64,000 nucleotides of DNA. It comes from Pachyseris speciosa (taxonomy: Eukaryota; Cnidaria; Anthozoa; Scleractinia; Pachyseridae). The position numbers and the translations under genes were made by a program. Below are positions 53,434 through 64,000 of this stretch, one piece after another (positions within the stretch are counted from its first letter, which is position 1; each line of letters starts with the position of its first letter). The notes beneath the pieces were generated by a model. It saw nothing but the letters and a program-made list of their open reading frames with translations, searched no databases and was not told the origin of the DNA. The stretch spans positions 591,001 through 655,000 of the forward strand of contig JAEMWC010000165.1 in the NCBI GenBank assembly GCA_016490735.1. The letters are read 5' to 3'.

Positions 53434-53690
53434 CCTATCAATGGTTTCCTCCAGGATGGGGGGGAGGGGGGCAACCCACGGGAAATTTGACATTTCCAGG
53501 TTTTCAAATGTCAATTTCCCCACCCCTGGGTCGCCATTGGAAGTCAAATTCCCACACCAGGTACTAGCTCAACAAACTTATCAAGATGGCAGTCAAGTCA
53601 AATTTCCCACCCTGGGGATCACTGTGGAAGTCTAATTCCCGTGGGTTCCCCCCCCCCCCTTCCCCCATCCTGGGGCAAACCATTGATAGG
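53434..53690. mobile_element. 257-bp MITE with G-run terminal inverted repeats
   Basis: Ends CCTATCAATGGTTT...CCAGGATGGGGG and the reverse complement, followed inward by G/C runs (GGGGGGGAGGGGGG on the left, twelve or more C on the right) and ACCCACGGGAA. It interrupts the duplicated segment. No clear TSD. Confidence 0.75.
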
Positions 53691-54487
53691 TTATTTAACG
53701 ATTCCGCTTCTAGGACACTTAAAAGTGCTGTATTTCAAATGATAACAGTAGCCAGCCAATGAATTGTGTTCTAATGCTTTGGCAGACAGCAAGTTCTGAA
53801 ACTTGCACGTTTTATTTCCTTTGGTTTAAGATTTTAAAATCAATAAAATTAAAACAATAGGCGTCGACGAGTATACGTGTTTATTGGTAATCGTGAAAAC
53901 ACACAAGGAGGAGGAAAAGAATGGACAAAATATGAATTTCAGAAAAATTGTTCATCGACCGGTAGTCCTAACACTCTGTGGGCAGTAATCCCTTATCCCT
54001 AAAATTATTTTGCCAGTTATCCCTAACATTACTAATCTTTGGAATTTGATAATAAGTGACAATTTTAAAGTGTAACGCGACCCCTTTTTTAATGCGCGCC
54101 ATGTAGTCATCCCAGGATAAAAGCTATTGGACTGATAAAAGACCCGTTACTGTTCACTTTTTGGTCCTCTCCAAAAGTGGCCAAAAGTGTTGTAATTAAG
54201 AAATTAAAAATGTTGTTTTACTATCCCAAAACTATCTCAGTTATCCCTAAAATTATTTCGCCAGTTTGCCCCTTATCCCAAAATTATTTTGCCAGTTGTC
54301 CCATTCCCTAAGCCCCCAAACAGAGCCTCAGCGGTCGCGAAGGAGGACAGGGAGCACATGGAAGGGAAAATGCAGAGTCTGTAGTGTCATCCGTTTGGCC
54401 ACGTTCCGTCAGTGGTTTCTCCGAAGTCGTTTCCATCAATCTTCATAGATACCACGTTTATCGTAAACGCTGGCTATTTTTACTTGA

Positions 54488-54792
54488 GTTTTAAAATCAA
54501 TGAATCAATTTATGCAATTGCGGAAAGAAGCCTGAAACATTTCACGGGAACATATGCACCCACAATTAACCTGCTCCCAAACTTCAGTGGCTTTATAGGT
54601 CAGTTGCTTAGAACATCGCACCGGTATCGCGAGGTCATGGGTTCAAACCCCGTTGAAGTCCTGAATTTTTTTCTTTTTTTCAGGCTTCTTTTTGCAATTG
54701 CATAACTTGCGTTCACAACTGCGAGGACAATTCGTCATTTGATTTCAATTCCGCACTTCATATATGATTTATTTCATATAAACCACTCTCAC
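54488..54792 (+). mobile_element. SINE-like retroposon with tRNA-like head and 9-bp TSD
   Basis: TTTACTTGA at 54,479-54,487 and 54,793-54,801 flanks it; the paralogous segment at 45,49x has the empty site. It contains a tRNA-like region (54,581-54,662), and a pair of inverted 24-base sequences (TATGCAATTGC...AAGAAGCCTGA, 54,511-54,538 and 54,680-54,704) enclosing it. The 3' part is AT-rich without poly(A). Confidence 0.7.
54581..54662 (+). ncRNA. tRNA-like sequence (Thr-type), SINE promoter
   Basis: A-box-like TATAGGTCAGTTGCTTAG and B-box GGTTCAAACCC are present. The anticodon arm TCGCA-CCGGTAT-CGCGA would give anticodon GGT. The D and acceptor stems are imperfect, U33 is C and the T-stem is mismatched, so it is not a working tRNA gene. 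A T-rich run after 54,665 could act as a Pol III terminator. Confidence 0.55.
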
Positions 54793-55117
54793 TTTACTTG
54801 AATTTTCTTGGTCAAATTAGATTCTAAGAACTATTAACTGTAAAAGATAGATATTTAGTTTAGAATTCACATTTCAGTCAGCAGAGAAAATCAAATAAAA
54901 GAAGTCGGGTAAACGCCGAGGTAATTTTGAATGTTTTCGCTCATAATTCGGAAGATCCCTCCTAAAAGTTACGGATTATCTTAAGCAGTTGATGACATAG
55001 AGGTTACTGGCAACCACAAAATTCCTCCTCCTCCCCGCAGCCGCCCCATGTAATTTCACAGGTTGGTCTTCACTGCGTGCCTTGAGCTAATGAAACTTCA
55101 TCCGATCATTTTATTTC

Positions 55118-55298
55118 AGTGAGAAGTACCACAATCTTGGCTTGTATTTATACCACGGTTGTCAGTACAGTGGAAAAGAGCAAGCAGGCTGTCCACATAC
55201 TTCCAGTTGTAATTATCTGCTTTTTCGTCAGATCTCAGTCTCAGCTGCCTTGGCAACAAAGCTTCTCGGTAGGCGCACCCTATAGCTAGGTTTGCACT
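55118..55298 (-). CDS. Possible terminal exon, unrecognised
   Basis: On the minus strand TTTTTAG at about 55,299 is a fair acceptor, followed by an open stretch with NLAIGCAYREALLPRQLRL and NYNWKYVDSLLALFHC up to a TGA at about 55,116. There is no recognised domain and no partner exon. Could be chance. Confidence 0.25.
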
Positions 55299-56554
55299 AA
55301 AAATAAAAACACGTATATTGCCCGCTGTTTGCTTGGTAAAGCTTTTGACACAAACTTGTATAAAAACAAAACTAATATCGATGGTTGGTATTACCTTTGT
55401 GAATATCGAAATAGTATGATTATAATGATGTATACCTCGACCCATGCAAGGAAAAACTGAACGTGTACCGGTCTTTATTAAAAACTGAAATACGGATATC
55501 AGATTTCCAGCATTTTCATTGGCTAGCCGGACACAGGCTCTCATATACCTGCACTACCTTATATGGTCAATGGACGCTTCAGCAAAAAGAGAAAGCTCAA
55601 TAAAATTTTCCCACGGAACAGCAGCCATTAAAACATTAGTCGTCTCGCAGCGGAATTCACAAGCAGAAATTTCGAAACTGGAGCCGAAATACAAATAGAA
55701 TTCAACTTTTCATTGCTGAGTGTTTTAGAATGTCAAGAAACAGTGCTGGGATCGCGTTAGAAAATTGGTTTCAAGGCTAAGAAAATTTTCCGGGCTTTTG
55801 ATGTTTAGCTAATAGCAAACCGCACTTTTATTTTCGGAAATACTGAAAGAGTTTTTGAACTTAACTAAACGAAATTTAAAACAATGTATTCAACAACAAG
55901 TGTCGACGTCACCAATCTGTAACTATGCTCACGGACCAGTCTATTCAAAACAAACTGAACAAACAAGAACTTCAGCTAAAATTTCCAGTAATAATCCACT
56001 ATTGAAAATCTTTCCAGGGATCAGTGACACTTTTTAAAAAGGTAACACACATTGAAAATGTTCTGACCTGCGCTCGATGCAACGTATCAACCACCAGCTT
56101 CAAACTTTTCGGTTACAGATATAACGTTTTGTAAAAAAAAGTGAGAAGAATCGCCGTTCTTGTTCTTTTTGTTATTCTGTTCGGCCGAGGTTTCAGTTTT
56201 TGTTCCACGCATCGAGACAAATTCTATATTCCATTTCTTGAAGCATGACCTGGACATTTGTCTTGCTTATCGCTCATATATCTTGTTTCCGACCAGGTCT
56301 GGTGAGACAATATTCCAGTCCATCAAAATAAATTGAAATTGTGTCTTCATTTTGATGAAATTCGCCCATAGTGCTGTTGTTTTGATGGATTACAAATTCG
56401 CTTCCTTCTGCTCGTACATCTACGTGAAAGCCGTTCCACCCTCTTTGAGCAATGGTTGAATACTTTTTTACCAAACTACTGGCAATTTACAACCATTCAG
56501 AGCAAATAAACTCTGCACTTTTTTCCAAAACTATATAAAGACCGCTGCCGCTTA
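55299..56554. other. No recognisable gene
   Basis: A 66-codon minus-strand ORF at 56,274-56,474 (contains GEFHQNEDTISIYFDGLEY) is unrecognised and has no splice support. Nothing else is seen. Confidence 0.4.
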
Positions 56555-57437
56555 GTAAATTGGCAAACTCTGGAGAAACGTATAGAGAGTTCTTATCTCT
56601 GGTCCAGTGCTACAAAATAGTTCTGGGATTAGACAGTCTTCCTTTTTCAGCGGAATTTTTTGAACTTACTAAATGTAACCGAACTAGAGCCAACCACGAT
56701 TATAAGCTCTACGTAAAAGTAGCCATCCTAAATTGCAACTGACAAATATTCTTTTTTGTACGGATCGTTAATATGTGGAATAATTTGCCTAAAGATGTTG
56801 TACACGCAGGACCGTTGACCTTATTTCGTAACAGATTAATGATTTATATGAATATTGATTAATAAGATGGTAAACAGTTTTAATTGGCCATGTTCTAAAC
56901 GAGTAAGGGCCTGGGAAGGAGGTTTCAAAATTCATCGATTAGAAAAAATTGTTTCCACTGCATGAAAGAGCATCTCAAAAATGGTCACCTAACCAACTTT
57001 GACGCTGTTCAGTTGAATTGGGGCTGACAAAAAAATGCTTTTGAAAATTGTGAAAATTAGAGACTTTGTATGGTCTGGAGGGACACACTTTCCGAAATAG
57101 AGACATTTGTATGGGATTATTTTAAGTTTTAAATGCATGTTATCTGGCGGCTTTTCAACTCAAAACTTGCTGAAACTGCTTATTTTGAGATACCCTTTCA
57201 TCTGAGAATCAATTTAGTTCAATTTCATTGATTTTCAATGAAATTTGGATTCGTTACCAGGTCCTTACTCGTTTAGAACATGGCCAATTAACTGTATATA
57301 ACGTCTAAGCTTCGAACTTTTACCATTTTTTTTTTTCGGGGAATCTTTTATATAGGGTTGACCTCTAGATATCCCCTTTCGAGAGATATTTTGTAACTTT
57401 AATTTTCTACCTATTGAATAAAGTATTGTATTGTATT
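56555..57437 (+). mobile_element. LINE 3' end (CR1/RTE/jockey-type), 5' truncated, with a MITE in its 3' UTR
   Basis: Coding end of a LINE pol: KIVLGLDSLPFSAEFFEL, TRANHDYKLYVKVA, then after a stop RIVNMWNNLPKDVVHAGPL and TLFRNRLMIY, ending at 56,862. This F-R-x-V-x-x-WN-x-LP-x-x-VV-x-A pattern is typical of the C-terminus of non-LTR retrotransposon pol proteins. The 3' tail ends in TTGAATAAAGTATTGTATTG microsatellite. The element is truncated at its 5' end. Confidence 0.7.
56874..57295. mobile_element. ~422-bp MITE with 40-bp terminal inverted repeats
   Basis: ACAGTT(TT)AATTGGCCATG...AAACGAGTAAGG on the left and its reverse complement at 57,259-57,295, with a 2-base indel. Inserted in the LINE 3' UTR. 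The TSD is not clear (possibly TA). Confidence 0.8.
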
Positions 57438-57438
57438 T

Positions 57439-57626
57439 TATACCTTGCCATAGAAAATACAGCCGATCAGAATGCAGGAAAGCCGTTGTATATTCGTCAG
57501 TATTCCACCGAACCTTCCCATCGATCAACGCAATTCAACGGTATCACACCCAACCTTCCCATCGTGCGTTGAGATTCCCGCTCATGCTGGCCTTGCTGGC
57601 CACTGTATTTTCTATGGCATTGTATA
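57439..57626. mobile_element. 188-bp MITE
   Basis: Terminal inverted repeats TATACCTTGCCATAGAAAAT and TATACAATGCCATAGAAAAT (about 24 bases). Confidence 0.65.
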
Positions 57627-57630
57627 AATT

Positions 57631-57793
57631 GTTATGCAACCCTTACTCGTGGTATACCGTGGAATATACCACTCGTCCGTTGTATTTTCATGGTATACAC
57701 ACTAGCCTAAAGGCTCGTGTGTATACCAAGAAATTAAAATACAAGTGACTCGTGGGATATTCGACGGTATACCACTCGAAAGCGTTGCATAAC
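57631..57793. repeat. 163-bp palindrome (fold-back)
   Basis: Begins GTTATGCAAC, ends GTTGCATAAC, and pairs almost throughout (ACTCGTGGTATACC with GGTATACCACTCG; ATGGTATACACAC with GTGTGTATACCA) around a TAGCCTAAAGGCT centre. Confidence 0.85.
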
Positions 57794-57806
57794 TAGTATG
57801 TATTGT

Positions 57807-58883
57807 GATAGCTGAGTTAATCTTTTGTCTCACGATTGAGTCACAAAGATGTGGATCGCGACGTTTCGACCGCTATACTGCTGGTCTTCATCAGGCGATG
57901 GTGTCGACTGGCACCGTGGCTGGTGGTGATTGGTGCGTTTCGATCCTCGCTTAGGCTGTTGTTGATTGGAGGATTTCGATCCTTGTCGTTCAGACTAGAA
58001 ATTGTTCCCTCAGCGGTCCGCTTTGGTACTGATCGGCTGTTGTGTTGTTTGATCGTGGGCATCCACGCTTCAGGAATTTCAATTCCACTGTCCCTGTTAA
58101 TGTTGTTAGGGTGAAGTCTTATGTGAATAGCCTCTTTAAACCTACGGGTGTACCAATGTGGGTCTCGGTCAATAAATTTAACTTCGTCCCAGAGCGGATA
58201 ACCTCCGGTCGCGTTGCTATGTTCTGAAACGGCGGAGGATTGGGTTCGAGCAAGCCGTATGTCTCTATCGTGTTCCTTAATCCGTTCATGCATAGATCTT
58301 CCCGTCTCTCCAATATAAACCTTGCCACATTCGCAGGGAATCTTGTAGACTACTCCGTCTTATTTGACTGGATCGACAATGTCCTTAGGTCGCACTAGGT
58401 GTGATCTAAGAGTTGTGTCAGATCTGAAAACAGTCCGCATGCCTTGTTGTTGTAGGCAACGGCGAAGAGCCTCCGATGTGCCTTTGACGTATGGCAGAAC
58501 CACAGTAGATTTAATTTCAGGTTCAGGTTCTTTAGTGGTTGTTCGTCCCTTGGTTTTCGTAAGATTTTTTACAAACGAAAACGGATAACCGTTGGAAACA
58601 AGAACCGATGAGAGGTGTTTCTTTTCATGAGAGATAACTGATGGTTTTGTTATGAGGTGTTTAGATCGATCGTACAGGCACTTGACAATACCACGTTTTA
58701 CAGATTACGGGTGGTGTGAATCATACGCTAGGTACTGGTCAGTGTGTGTAGGCTTTCTGTAAACACTGGTAGAGAGGTATCCATTCGAATCCTTGATGAT
58801 CAACGTATCAAGGGAGGGAATTGAATTGTCATTCTCAGTTTTCATTTGAAACCACAATGACAAACACCTTTCATAATATATAT
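57807..58883 (-). mobile_element. Penelope-like element 2, 5' truncated, 13-bp TSD
   Basis: TAGTATGTATTGT flanks it at 57,794-57,806 and 58,884-58,896. On the minus strand are the RT C-terminal part (IPSLDTLIIKDSNGYLSTS-like, about 58,770-58,835), then a linker and a GIY-YIG endonuclease: CECGKVYIGETGRSMHER (about 58,275-58,335), IKEHDRDIRLARTQSSAVSE, WYTRRFKEAIHIRLHPNNIN and GIEIPEAWMP. This matches the RT plus GIY-YIG layout of Penelope elements. A hammerhead-like motif lies near the 3' end. Confidence 0.85.
57855..57899 (-). ncRNA. Hammerhead-like motif at the 3' end of Penelope-like element 2
   Basis: On the minus strand: ATCGC (stem I), CTGATGA, stem II GACC...GGTC, GAAAC, GTC, GCGAT (stem I). 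GAAAC is followed directly by GTC, so stem III has no loop and could form only between two molecules (ACGT is palindromic). Hammerheads are known in Penelope terminal repeats. Confidence 0.5.
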
Positions 58884-58896
58884 TAGTATGTATTGT

Positions 58897-60679
58897 ATTG
58901 TATAAAAAGGACCCTAAACTGAAGCTTCAACGTTATTCATTCAACTTTGCTCGGAAACGTTGCAACACGCCGAAAGGTTTTCGCGCCCTTTTTGTTTAGT
59001 CATGTGATGGACAAATGTTTCCTTATTTTGTTTATTTATTTATTCGTTTTATTTATTATTATTATTTTTTTTCTTTTGGTTTTCTCTTTCTCTGAGTTCC
59101 TTTCTTTCACTTTATTTGATCAGATTCTCAATTATGCGTCGTAAAGTTTTTAATAAAACAATTATTCTACTCAGGCTTGCTGGATATGAAATGATTATAA
59201 CCAACTCGGCGCTACGCGCCTCGTTGGTTATAATGGCTTCAGTATCGATGACCGAAAAAGTTCTCGAAAAGATAAATAAAACAAATTAACCAGTGTTGTT
59301 GTAACGTACCTTGAGCCGGTTTCACACAGGGTGGCTTGGTAGGGCTGAGTAAGGGGAGCTACTTTGCATAATTTCCTCGTTTACCAATCAGGAAACACCA
59401 AAGACTTCGGTGGTGTCTTAGGTCGCACTCAAGTGTTCGTCGGAAATCGTACGCACGAAGTACAGAAGATAAGCGAGATCAGAATATGACACAAGATGCA
59501 CGTGAGTCGCGCAAACGGTTATAAGTGAAAGTGATAATTACAACCTCTTCAAATATCAATGACCTCTAAAACCCACCTGCTTTCTACTTACAGTTGACCT
59601 GCTTTGGAGGTCACAATTCCATTTCTTAATATTTATTCCGTATCAAGGAAAATTTACTTGAAGAAAATCTGCTAAAGCGGTGAGTAAATTTATTATAGAA
59701 AATTGATTTGAGTTAAAAAGAAGTAACCTATCACTTTTCCTTGACATTACCCTCAAGAGATGCGGTAATGGAGTACTTTCGAACGACATGGACTCGAATT
59801 TAAATTCGGTTTGAGCTTGTTCAAGCTGTTTAAGAGAAATACCACAAGGGAGACGCATAACAAGTGGGTTTCCTTCTTATTATTTTTCTTCCGTCGCGCG
59901 TAAGAATTAAGGGAAACAAAGTTTCAGTGCCGGTGGCTTAAAGGGCATTCGCAGTGCTTTAAAAAACACACGTCCTAATTACATCAGCGAGATAAGATCT
60001 TGCCAACTATAACAATTAAACGTTGCTCACTGTTAAGGTTACTATAAACCTCGGTTTAGGGGTGCCTTTCGGAAAATCGCTCCTGTGGGCATGTGCGCGT
60101 TGTTTTAATAGCTGCTCTTGCGTTTCTACGGACATCCAAACAAACTGGGCTATATCATTCAGGAGATAATAAGCTAACAAAGTATGAGGCTTTTCCGATA
60201 TAAAATTAATTCGTTCGACCGGAGGCAAAATAAACTTCGGGTTTTTGTCCCCAAGATTAGCACAATTTTACACATCATCGAAAGTGCTGTCAAAGCGGTA
60301 ACACCGCCGGCCGATAGAGGACAACAGAGGAAACCCCTGAAGAGGGTACGTGACAGACTCGCCTCATTCATGATCCTATGTTCAACGGGAAAAGGAGTAT
60401 TTCTCTTCTGGTTATGATCGAGAGAAATACGTTTGGTGATACAAATCATCTGCAAATAAAACCAAAACCACCGACTGGAATTGGTTCGAATGTCGATGTA
60501 AACAAACTATGCTATTCGAGAACCCGAATGAAGCTCAGTGGAATGGACTGGATACTACATCTCTCCCCTTTTCAGAAAGGTCCACTGTCTGAACAACTAG
60601 AACATGCAAACGTCCTTAACTTGAACATGAACAAAAAAAATATGAAGTGTCAGTGAAACGAGCGTCCTTGTCCGTTTCA
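58897..60679. other. No recognisable gene; one strong hairpin
   Basis: T-rich tract around 59,020-59,100 and short ORFs without recognisable content. The hairpin at 59,194-59,234 is listed separately. Confidence 0.5.
59194..59234. repeat. 41-bp near-perfect hairpin
   Basis: ATTATAACCAAC pairs with GTTGGTTATAAT (12 bp), and inside it GGCGC pairs with GCGCC across a TAC loop, with a 2-base mismatch (TC/TC) between the two stems. Confidence 0.85.
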
Positions 60680-61925
60680 GACAACATAATTCTGCACGTA
60701 GTGAGGTCGCTTTCTGCTACACTTAGGTCTGGATGCGGTCAGCACTGCCTGTTGTTCTTTCAGGACAGGTCTTTCTACTGATCTGTTTGCTTCTAGGGTG
60801 CTTCCAGTGTCTGCTCTGTACCAACTGCAGCTTTGTCTGCCTAGTCTCCAGTAACTGCAGTATCCTCTGCCTGGTCTCCATTAAGTATAGCATCTGGGTA
60901 GGGCAGAAGTTCCGCATTTCGAAGGGTTGACTATCTCCACTCTTCACAATCGGTATCTTCCCATTGATTCAACCCAGTCTCTACCAATGTGTTGGCGAGC
61001 TTGAATTAACTCGAATCGCGATAAACAAGTCGTCGATTTGTGACCCTCTTGGCTGCTATATATGCTTGAACCATCAATACGAGTTATGATGTAGAATGCT
61101 GGTTCCTAAGCTGTTGACCACTTGTCGGTCTTCTTCTGTTTCAGAAAGACGTGATCACCGAAGTTGAAATCGTGCTCCTTGGCGTTCTTGTTCTCAGCAA
61201 TCTGTTTAATTTTCACTTTATTTTCTTCATCCGTTTTGTTGATGGATGCCTCGCTGTCACTTCCATGGTCGCCCTCTCTCATTTGATAGGTGAGCTCGGT
61301 CCTGACTTGTTTGTTCATTAGAGCTTCACATGGGGCTACACCGGTGGCTGTGTGTGGCGTTGAGCGGTAGCCTATCAGCAGTTCCTCAACAGCAGTGGAG
61401 CTTTATTTACCTTTTATATTGGCAATCTCAGCTCACTCAGCAAACTCTCACCTTCGCTGTTTACACGAGCATGTTCTGGTATGACACGGGGGTGGTGAAA
61501 TTACTCTTTCTTTGCAAATTCTGCAAATTCTCTTGAATTAAATGGTGGTCCGTTGTCACTTGGTGCACCATACGTGGCGATCATGGTCTTTAGCTTGTTG
61601 CTTGTCGGCCGGAATTCTGCTGAATGCGTCTTTGACTGGTTCTTGACGGGTTCTTGAGAGTGCTGTTTTGTTGTCACCTGACATTCATAGCATTGGCCTA
61701 TGACTTTCTCTACCATGCTGTTCATTGTCGGGGACAAGTACTTCTCTTGCAGCATCTGCTTGGTTTTGGTCATTCCAAGGTGCCCCAGGTGGCGTGCTGT
61801 TTTGACCACATTCCTCTGGAGGCTTGAGGGAATAATGATCCTATTCATTCTGAGGAATACACCATCCACTGCAGACAGTTTATGTCGCATTCCGTGAAAA
61901 GGTGCTATGTCAGGTCATGAAGCTC
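60680..61925 (-). pseudogene. Ty3/gypsy-like integrase remnant
   Basis: Minus strand, several frames. The HHCC zinc domain is clear: HLGHLGMTKTKQML...CYECQ (about 61,680-61,800). A fragment of the rve core follows (ATYGAPSDNGPPFNSREF, about 61,515-61,570), with much of the core deleted between. Then comes an integrase C-terminal part FNFGDHVFLKQKKTDKW (about 61,115-61,165) and a tail to about 60,720. No LTRs are seen. A dead fragment. Confidence 0.75.
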
Positions 61926-64000
61926 AGTGAAGAGTATGGCACGCGAATGGACAAGCCATTTACCGCGCATTGTGGCATGTTTGAATTCCTCGACCGGTGA
62001 CAGAAATAACAGGCCACTGGCCTAGCACATAAGGATTCCTCTCACATTGTTTTTAACAGTCAGACAAAGACATGACTGGCTTTTTACGGTCGATTGCTGA
62101 CGTCGCCCGAAGAAGTGCAATGTCAAGTACGGACCTGAAGTGTTGGGGACTGGGGGAGAGAGAGGGGGATAGGATGCAGTAGCTGCATGTCTTGCTCCTA
62201 TTTGAGAACCTTTATTTATGTGCAGTTCAATTTCCAGCGATTCTGTTGGCCGTCAGTGGGATTTACAAGGTTATAACTTGCAGAGATACATATACATTTG
62301 TTGTTTTACTTAATTACTACTCTCGTTTGGTCGTTTGTTTGAGTAATCACTTAGCATCATCGTCTTGCCAAGTGCCAGTGATAAATGTTTGATGTACTAG
62401 AGCCTTTAATAACTTACTTCCAACATTTTCTAGTTGAAATCTGTATGAAATTGTACGAAAAGCGATGATATCGCTTCCAAGGGATGGCCTAGTAATACTG
62501 TTGATCCTCCTATGCGCGACATTTACCAAGGTTAGTTCGTTGTGATTTTATACGATAGCAGGTCAACTTTACAGATATTTACGGCCATTTAATGAAATTT
62601 AGGAGAATAACCCTTATAACCACAGTAGCTTGCTTTATCTCCAACCTTCTTTTTAATGTGACTAGATCTTTTTGGTGCTGGAATGTGATAACATTAAAAA
62701 CATTTGACCGCTAAGATTTTCAGGCTCTCTTCTACAATTGAAATGTTAAGTGAGAATGTAAAGCATTTTGGAAACAGGCTTCTCCTTTATATATACAGAA
62801 TTGAAACGCCTATTCGGATGTGTGGCTCATCAAGACTTTTCAGCACATTCCTGTTGCTATTTCCGTGAGCGCTCGAGTGTCAGTGTTGGTGAATAAGGTC
62901 AGCCTAACTGTTCGGAGAGGAATTGTTGAAGGATAGAGGGGCATCAATATCCTCATTTAAACACTGTGACCACGAAATAACACAGGAAATAATATAACTT
63001 GCAACATTCTTCATATGCACTATGGAATAGCTACCAAAACCTAACATAAATATCTACAGATCGCCAAACACAGGGACAGCTATAAATCTCCTAAGCTTTT
63101 ATTGGTTTTAGTGCACTTTTCAGTATACTTTAATACGAAATTAAAGGTTTCAGATGAACATTTCTTTTTTAAAATTTCTTTAAAAGGGTGTCTCAAACTT
63201 TCAAAACTTGCTGACAATATGGCGTCACTATAGTGGTCAGCTGCAGGATGGAAATGTAAGTACTAAGTTGACATAGAATCTTATCAATATCATTAGTCTC
63301 AACATACTGTTTGGGTTGCAACAGCGCAAAGCTACCGACATGCTTCAAATTATTTTCATACTTACGGATACACCCCAGCCTTGTACACCTTGGATACCCA
63401 AAGAGCAATCCTATGTGGGCATATTCGTCCGAAAATCTGAATTAGATCACTACAGGAGAGCAATGTGGGCATGGATAAAGCTCTATTAATTTCATTCCCA
63501 AGAGATCAAGTACCATTTTAAAACAGGCAAACAGCTAAGAGCTAAAGTGGCTTAGAAGGCTGAACTGACAGACGATCGATGTAGTCGATTTTAGTAATAA
63601 TAGGACTTAGTGGAGTCCAAAACTGTCTGTAATCATGAGAGTGAAAAGAAAATTCGGACGACCGCAGCCAGAGTATGATCACAGACCGAGTTCGACGACA
63701 CAAATTCGAGTCTGTTACAAGTTTGTCAGATCTGTAGCAAAATTCGCGATAGAAAGTATCGATAACCTAAACATTTTAATGAATAAAAGAGGCACCTATA
63801 AACATTACAATTTAAAACTTGTAACTTTTCAACAGAGAGTTGAAACACTCACAGAATCTGAATTCTGAATGCTTCTGAGTTTCTGAACGTACCTTTTGTC
63901 CTTAGGTGTGGTTGATTCTGTTCCCTCACATTCCCCATCTTTTCCCGACAAGAGCTCAAGCCGTTTAGATACAAACTAAAGTTTCTTTTCTGTATTTTCT
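61926..64000. other. No recognisable gene
   Basis: Short ORFs only (for example 63,635-63,868, 77 codons, basic N-terminus), without recognisable domains or splice signals. Confidence 0.5.

Larger units (their letters stand above)
49319..55010. repeat. Second, expanded copy of the tandem segment
   Basis: Matches 42,590-45,735 (for example GAGGTATTCCATCACGTGGG at 49,56x and 42,78x; AGTTACGGATTATCTTA at 54,967 and 45,655). It carries additional ~1-kb sub-units and the hammerhead element, G-rich MITE and SINE listed separately. Blocks of TTATCCC(T)TAAAATTATTTTGCCAG-type short repeats lie at 53,980-54,300 and 45,250-45,315. Confidence 0.85.

Noticed and set aside
54581..54662. Functional tRNA-Thr gene
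   Set aside because: Stem mismatches, U33 replaced by C, extra bases before the D-arm and location inside a SINE with target duplication.

Overview
This window looks like metazoan nuclear DNA, most likely from an anthozoan cnidarian (a stony coral or sea anemone). The evidence is an intron-split gene with PAN, EGF and fibrinogen-like domains, an intron-split expansin-like gene, and a dense load of animal retroelements and DNA transposons: an L1/Tx1-like LINE, a Ngaro/DIRS-like tyrosine-recombinase element, two Penelope-like elements, a Ty3/gypsy fragment, MITEs and a hammerhead-ribozyme element. No bacterial operon structure is present. The host assignment is an inference, not a database match.

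Region 1 (1 to about 13,440) is most of an integrated Polinton/Maverick (adintovirus-like) element; its left end lies outside the window. Its genes are a packaging ATPase (minus strand), a coiled-coil protein, a penton-like minor capsid protein, a small basic protein, the major capsid protein, three related small basic-domain proteins, an acidic mini-protein, an adenain-like protease, a zinc-ribbon/amphipathic protein that runs into a phospholipase A2 domain, an rve integrase with a chromodomain, a BRO-N/VRR-NUC nuclease and a protein-primed family B DNA polymerase (minus strand). Most long genes carry frameshifts or stops, so this copy is decayed or carries assembly indels. A striking regular signal is a TCTA-centred motif, usually with its T exactly 16 bases before the A of the start codon, in front of almost every gene except the polymerase and the third paralogue. 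It resembles the TCTA late promoter known from mavirus and CroV.

Region 2 (13.7 to 16.1 kb, minus strand) holds two phase-compatible exons of an expansin-like gene, with a 436-bp tandem duplication in the intron. 16.1 to 18.7 kb shows nothing recognisable.

Region 3 (18.7 to 39.3 kb) is a nest of transposons. An L1/Tx1-like LINE is split inside its reverse transcriptase by a ~14.4-kb Ngaro-like element (SGNH hydrolase, gag, RT/RNase H, tyrosine recombinase, split direct repeats). The gag gene of that element is split by a 7,395-bp TTAA-flanked element with ~1.35-kb terminal inverted repeats. That element is itself invaded by a 1,337-bp fold-back element and a 680-bp hAT-like MITE, each with a perfect 8-bp target-site duplication.

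Region 4 (40.4 to 55 kb) holds the PAN/EGF/fibrinogen-like gene (minus strand) followed by a ~3.5-kb segment duplicated in tandem. The second copy is expanded and invaded by a Penelope-like element (12-bp TSD), a head-to-head hammerhead-ribozyme element (14-bp TSD), a G-rich MITE and a tRNA-like SINE (9-bp TSD). Region 5 (55 to 64 kb) has a LINE 3' end, fold-back MITEs, a second Penelope-like element (13-bp TSD) with a hammerhead-like motif near its 3' end, a perfect hairpin and a degraded gypsy integrase. The last 2 kb show nothing recognisable.
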